Assembly: GCA_963989245.1 (NCBI GenBank)
Contig: OZ022346.1
Coordinates: forward strand, 55,859,309 to 55,923,308
Reading direction: 5' to 3'
Length of the DNA: 64,000 bases
From: Nansenia antarctica
Lineage: Eukaryota; Chordata; Actinopteri; Argentiniformes; Microstomatidae
Shown here piece by piece: positions 59,488 through 64,000 of this stretch. A program made the translations under genes and the position numbers. The number at the start of each line of letters is the position of its first letter. Position 1 is the first letter of the stretch. A model generated the notes under the pieces. It was not told the origin of the DNA. It did not search any database and saw only the letters and a list, made by a program, of their open reading frames with translations.

Positions 59488-61185
59488 GGTCTCTCTCTGT
59501 AGCTGGTCTCTCTCTGTAGCTGGTCTCTCTCTGTAGCTGGTCTCTCTCTGTAGCTGGTCTCTCTCTGTAGCTGGTCTCTCTCTCTCTGTAGCTGGTCTCT
59601 CTCTCTGTAGCTGGTCTCTCTCTCTCTGTAGCTGGTCTCTCTCTCTCTGTAGCTGGTCTCTCTCTGTAGCTGGTCTCTCTCTGTAGCTGGTCTCTCTCTC
59701 TGTAGCTGGTCTCTCTCTCTCTGTAGCTGGTCTCTCTCTCTGTAGCTGGTCTCTCTCTCTCTGTAGCTGGTCTCTCTCTCTCTGTAGCTGGTCTCTCTCT
59801 GTAGCTGGTCTCTCTCTGTAGCTGGTCTCTCTCTCTGTAGCTGGTCTCTCTCTCTCTGTAGCTGGTCTCTCTCTCTGTAGCTGGTCTCTCTCTGTAGCTG
59901 GTCTCTCTCTCTCTGTAGCTGGTCTCTCTCTCTGTAGCTGGTCTCTCTCTGTAGCTGGTCTCTCTCTGTAGCTGGTCTCTCTCTGTAGCTGGTCTCTCTC
60001 TGTAGCTGGTCTCTCTCTGTAGCTGGTCTCTCTCTGTAGCTGGTCTCTCTCTGTAGCTGGTCTCTCTCTCTGTAGCTGGTCTCTCTCTCTGTAGCTGGTC
60101 TCTCTCTGTAGCTGGTCTCTCTCTGTAGCTGGTCTCTCTCTCTGTAGCTGGTCTCTCTCTGTAGCTGGTCTCTCTCTCTGTAGCTGGTCTCTCTCTCTCT
60201 GTAGCTGGTCTCTCTCTCTGTAGCTGGTCTCTCTCTCTCTGTAGCTGGTCTCTCTCTCTCTGTAGCTGGTCTCTCTCTGTAGCTGGTCTCTCTCTGTAGC
60301 TGGTCTCTCTCTCTGTAGCTGGTCTCTCTCTCTCTGTAGCTGGTCTCTCTCTGTAGCTGGTCTCTCTCTGTAGCTGGTCTCTCTCTCTGTAGCTGGTCTC
60401 TCTCTCTGTAGCTGGTCTCTCTCTGTAGCTGGTCTCTCTCTGTAGCTGGTCTCTCTCTCTGTAGCTGGTCTCTCTCTCTCTGTAGCTGGTCTCTCTCTGT
60501 AGCTGGTCTCTCTCTGTAGCTGGTCTCTCTCTCTCTGTAGCTGGTCTCTCTCTGTAGCTGGTCTCTCTCTGTAGCTGGTCTCTCTCTCTGTAGCTGGTCT
60601 CTCTCTCTCTGTAGCTGGTCTCTCTCTGTAGCTGGTCTCTCTCTCTGTAGCTGGTCTCTCTCTGTAGCTGGTCTCTCTCTGTAGCTGGTCTCTCTCTCTG
60701 TAGCTGGTCTCTCTCTCTCTGTAGCTGGTCTCTCTCTGTAGCTGGTCTCTCTCTCTGTAGCTGGTCTCTCTCTCTGTAGCTGGTCTCTCTCTGTAGCTGG
60801 TCTCTCTCTGTAGCTGGTCTCTCTCTCTCTGTAGCTGGTCTCTCTCTGTAGCTGGTCTCTCTCTGTAGCTGGTCTCTCTCTGTAGCTGGTCTCTCTCTCT
60901 GTAGCTGGTCTCTCTCTCTCTGTAGCTGGTCTCTCTCTGTAGCTGGTCTCTCTCTGTAGCTGGTCTCTCTCTGTAGCTGGTCTCTCTCTGTAGCTGGTCT
61001 CTCTCTGTAGCTGGTCTCTCTCTCTGTAGCTGGTCTCTCTCTGTAGCTGGTCTCTCTCTCTCTGTAGCTGGTCTCTCTCTGTAGCTGGTCTCCCTCTCTG
61101 TAGCTGGTCTCCCTCTCTGTAGCTGGTCTCTCTCTCTGTAGCTGGTCTCTCTCTCTGTAGCTGGTCTCTCTCTCTTTAGCTGGTT
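59488..61185. repeat. 17/19/21-bp minisatellite (TCTCTCTCTGTAGCTGG), about 93 copies
   Basis: 1.7 kb. Units differ by whole CT steps only; GTAGCTGG is constant apart from a few edge variants (CTCCCTCTCT, CTTTAGC). Each unit is a pyrimidine run followed by TAG. Confidence 0.97.
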
Positions 61186-62069
61186 TCTTTGATGGCTGGA
61201 AACGTCTGTTGACCCCCTGCTGTCACTCAGATGTCACTTCCTGTGAGTGAAGGCTGCCATCTTGCGCTGAGAGCGGATGGACTGAGTGAGAACTATTTTC
61301 AGACGGCATGCAGTTGGGAGTAAAGTACCCGCCACCGAGTCACCTCTACCAGCAGGACTCATATCCTTGCGCCCCCACGAGAGCAGGGAGTCATCACGTT
61401 GCCCGTCACAGAGGTTATGTGATGCCAATTTAACAACTTGTGAAACCTTCAAGCATATGAATAAATCATACACACAGCGATGGTAAGGGGAGATTTGCGT
61501 TAAACTTTGAGGAGTTGCAAATGCATATTATTCTAAGTCAGGGATTGGAACCCGAAGTACACAGGTGAGAGCCGATCCTGAGCTGTAAAGTATATTACCA
61601 TGCAACCCTACTCAGCAGCCGAGCTCCTGTGTGCCAGACAACCTGACATTAAGCTCTTCATTCTGACTTTCCCGCTGCCTGTCGAGGCTTCATCTCCTCA
61701 GAGCTGCAGAGTCGTGCGAGGGCCAGCGGTGTCGGAGATAGTCTGATTTCAAAGTGGGATATTTTTCATAAAAGGCCCTTTTCCCCCAACCGACCGTGCT
61801 AATCTGGCATTTGATTGGCTACATTTAGGGCTATATTTACCACCCGTGAGACACGATTCCCCCCCACTGCCCCCCCCGTAGCGGTAGAGCTGTTGGCTGT
61901 CTGTTCCACCCATGCCGGCACGACTCAACCCCCCCTGGTTGAGAGAAGGGAGAAGAGACAGACTTGTCACACCGTGCCTCTCTCCCCTCTGGGGATAATT
62001 CATCACCCAGAGTTTCAACTCTCCTGGTGGCCAACTCTGTGTCTGTGACACGTCTCCTATAGGTTCTGG
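61186..62069. other. No gene recognised
   Basis: Unique-looking sequence. Confidence 0.45.
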
Positions 62070-62515
62070 TGTTGAGAGGCTGGGTCACATCTACAGGGTC
62101 TAGTGTTCGTGACGTTAGAATTATAAGGTTCTATCTCCATTTTTGTCAAAATTGAGTTTTTTACATAATCTGATCCATTAGGTGTTTATTAATGCCTGTG
62201 TGGTGTTATTTTTAAAATGTTGACATTTTTTAGTTAGTAATTCATAAAATACAAAGGTTCCATCTCACAGAACATAGTGGAATGTAAAAACTTTGACGCT
62301 CAATATCTCTGAACTGCTCTAAACAGATAGAACCTTATCATTCTAAACGGAGATAGAACCTTATCATTCTAAACGGAGATAGAACCTTATCATTCTAAAC
62401 GGAGATAGAACCTTATCATTCTAAACGGAGATAGAACCTTATCATTCTAAGATCACGTGTTGTAGAGCAGAAGAGAGGCTGGGTCACATCTACAGGGTCT
62501 GGTGTTGTAGAGGAG
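62070..62515. repeat. Tandem duplication interrupted by a MITE
   Basis: GAGAGGCTGGGTCACATCTA followed by CAGGGTCTRGTGTT occurs at about 62074-62107 and again at about 62472-62505. The left unit carries the MITE; the right one is its empty counterpart. Confidence 0.9.
62108..62457. mobile_element. MITE family A, copy 4, inverted repeat amplified
   Basis: Left end CGTGACGTTAGAATTATAAG is intact. The right inverted repeat is present about five times in tandem at 27-bp spacing (62323-62450). TGTT flanks both sides (62104-62107 and 62458-62461). Confidence 0.92.
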
Positions 62516-62517
62516 AT

Positions 62518-62730
62518 AATAATAATAATCATAATAATAATAATACATTTATTTTATAAGGTGCCTTTCATGACACTCAAGGTCGCCGTACAACAACAAA
62601 TTTAAAAACAGTTACAAAATTCAAAATACAAAATACATAGAAATACACAGTATAAACATAGCTAGCAGCAGAGCAGCACGGGAACAGTAAATCAACAGGG
62701 ATACGCCTGCGTAAACAGGTGAGTTTTGAA
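62518..62730 (-). mobile_element. L2-like LINE 3' tail
   Basis: An (AAT)n tail is followed by TTTATTTTATAAGGTGCCTT, GACACTCAAGGTCGCCGTAC and AACAGGTGAGTTTTGAAGAT. Same type as at 10151 and 1473. Confidence 0.75.
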
Positions 62731-63047
62731 GATGAGATGGGCAGGGGGGGGGGCAGCAGCGTGGAGGGATGGTACCACTGGTACCCCTGGAACACTGCAG
62801 CAGGGGAGTGATGGGAGACGGATCCAGACGGGTCGGAAAGTAGTTTTTTATACGGTCGACCGCGAGTCACGTCTCGAAAATTGAGGCGTCGGTTCCATTG
62901 ATCGAGCCCCGTTGAAGGGCGGGGATGCTGCATCAGCCCTTATAGGCTGTGGATGAATTGAAAGTCTAGACCACGCTCTCTCTGTAGGCCTTCACTGGGC
63001 GGGTACAGTCACATTTTGGGCCCAAATGAGTTCTCCTGTAGTAGTGT
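62731..63047. other. No recognised feature
   Basis: Possibly a continuation of repeat sequence (GGTCGACCGCGAGTCACGTC), but I cannot name it. Confidence 0.35.
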
Positions 63048-63139
63048 ATTATACACTATAGAGATCTGATCAAGTGCTTTATGTTGGTAATATGTTATAC
63101 CAATATAAAGCACTTGATGAGATCTCTATACTGTATAAT
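63048..63139. repeat. 42-bp inverted repeat with 8-base loop
   Basis: Arms 63048-63089 and 63098-63139 pair at 40 of 42 positions (two mismatches, and one of the 40 is G-T), loop ATATGTTA. It may be a tiny MITE or a precursor-like hairpin. Confidence 0.92.
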
Positions 63140-63376
63140 GTTTATCGTTTGTTTACTGTGTTTTTTATCTGTGTTCCTTAGTGTGTATCTGCTGCTGAAA
63201 ATGAATTGATTAATAAAGTACTATTCTGCTCCACTCTATAGGGAGTTGTTGTCTGGTTTAACTGGGGGCCACTTAGTCTTCTTTGTGTCGTGCTGCTGAT
63301 TGTTTAAGTGCATTGGCTTAGACTATTATGGGATATACCCAGACAACGATGCTCTTTGAAATCCCTTCAGAAACAT
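63140..63376. other. Unassigned
   Basis: Unique-looking AT-rich sequence. Confidence 0.4.
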
Positions 63377-63379
63377 GAT

Positions 63380-63406
63380 CTCCCCCCCCCCCCCCCCCCC
63401 CCCCCC
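63380..63406. repeat. Poly-C run
   Basis: More than 20 consecutive C. Confidence 0.95.
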
Positions 63407-63548
63407 GTGCCAGGGCTGTGGTAATGACGAGACCACACCTGTGCCTTTGAGGAGACATTAGCGATGACACGGTAAAGAGAGGTGGTTAATGACAATAATC
63501 TCACCTGTTGCATGCAGACGCTACCCTTTATTGTGATCTTCTCTCCCT

Positions 63549-63552
<4 letters not shown>

Positions 63553-63590
<38 letters not shown>

Positions 63591-63603
63591 TCACGTGTGT
63601 GTT

Positions 63604-63644
<41 letters not shown>
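63553..63644. repeat. (TG)n compound microsatellite
   Basis: Two TG blocks separated by GCGTTCACGTGTGTGTTCGC. Confidence 0.96.
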
Positions 63645-63646
<2 letters not shown>

Positions 63647-63659
63647 CCTTGTGAAAGAG

Positions 63660-63973
63660 AGAGAAAGAAACGAGGACATGACCAAGCCTGTGACGGTGAC
63701 AGCTCACCAGAGAGTCAGTGGCTCTCTTGGCACAGACGAGACCAACTGTCAGCCTGAGACAGTAATTGCAGCTAAGGAGCAGGTTCATCTTCACACGTTA
63801 TATGAAGCATGTTGTAGCGTGTCATGTTGTAGCGTGTCATGTTGTAGCGTGTCCTTATCATGTGACCAAACTCCACATGAGGAGGATGCCTTTCCCTTTA
63901 CCGCTGTTGGCTATTCCAAAAATACACATATTTTGAGAAAATGCACGTTTCCTGTAGTTGATATAGCCTATAC
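63660..63973. other. No gene; short 15-bp tandem
   Basis: CATGTTGTAGCGTGT occurs three times at about 63808-63852. Otherwise unassigned. Confidence 0.5.
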
Positions 63974-64000
63974 CAGGGGTCGGCAACCTGCAGCTCTTTT
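63974..64000. mobile_element. Left end of a hAT element, cut by window end
   Basis: CAGGGGTCGGCAACCTGCAG is a familiar hAT terminus in fish. The rest lies outside. Confidence 0.7.

Overview
The window is nuclear DNA of a bony fish. The only host gene I recognise is the 5' part of abtb3 (btbd11), an ankyrin-repeat/BTB protein gene with a vertebrate-type sequence. Around it lie typical teleost repeats: L2-clade LINE tails, tRNA-derived SINEs, Tc1, hAT, Harbinger-like and other DNA transposons, and a Penelope-like element. Tandem repeats are extremely dense: summing the arrays listed below gives about 16-17 kb, roughly a quarter of the window. Such density is known in codfishes (Gadiformes), so a cod relative is possible, but that is inference only.

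Layout. 0-4.4 kb: a Harbinger-like MITE, a decayed L2-clade LINE on the minus strand, and the presumed abtb3 promoter/leader with a (TG)n tract. 4.4-5.8 kb: two abtb3 coding exons on the plus strand (4426-4947 and 5407-5797) separated by a 459-bp intron built from repeat-derived sequence. From 5798 to the end I find no further abtb3 exon. The rest is most simply read as the long following intron, although the gene's 3' part is outside the window and this cannot be proved here.

Within that presumed intron: four copies of one ~250-bp MITE (5.8, 17.5, 50.6 and 62.1 kb); two copies of a second MITE (9.1 and 22.6 kb); hAT elements at 7.5, 13.3 and 47.6 kb plus one cut by the window end; a Penelope-like fragment with inverted 212-bp arms and a GIY-YIG endonuclease remnant (23.0-24.1 kb); a decayed Tc1 (45.1-46.3 kb); SINEs at 6.5, 12.4, 16.3, 19.4, 20.2 and 52.7 kb; and L2-like tails at 10.2, 12.8, 42.1, 55.4 and 62.5 kb. 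Large minisatellites lie at 14.9, 24.3, 27.8, 29.4 (2.1 kb), 33.9 (2.2 kb), 39.0, 54.0 (1.1 kb) and 59.5 kb (1.7 kb). A 200-base run of N at 28801-29000 is an assembly gap inside one of them.

I see no operon, CRISPR array, rRNA or functional tRNA gene, and no candidate for a new multi-gene system. The most notable signal is the small abtb3 intron. It is bounded by a 7-bp direct repeat containing AG|GT, its 5' part is a LINE-like tail, and its 3' splice site lies at the end of a 48-bp near-copy of sequence 2.1 kb upstream. These are features expected of an intron created by an insertion into an exon. Several other observations concern how tandem arrays were born from transposon sequence, with unexpanded copies in the same window as controls.
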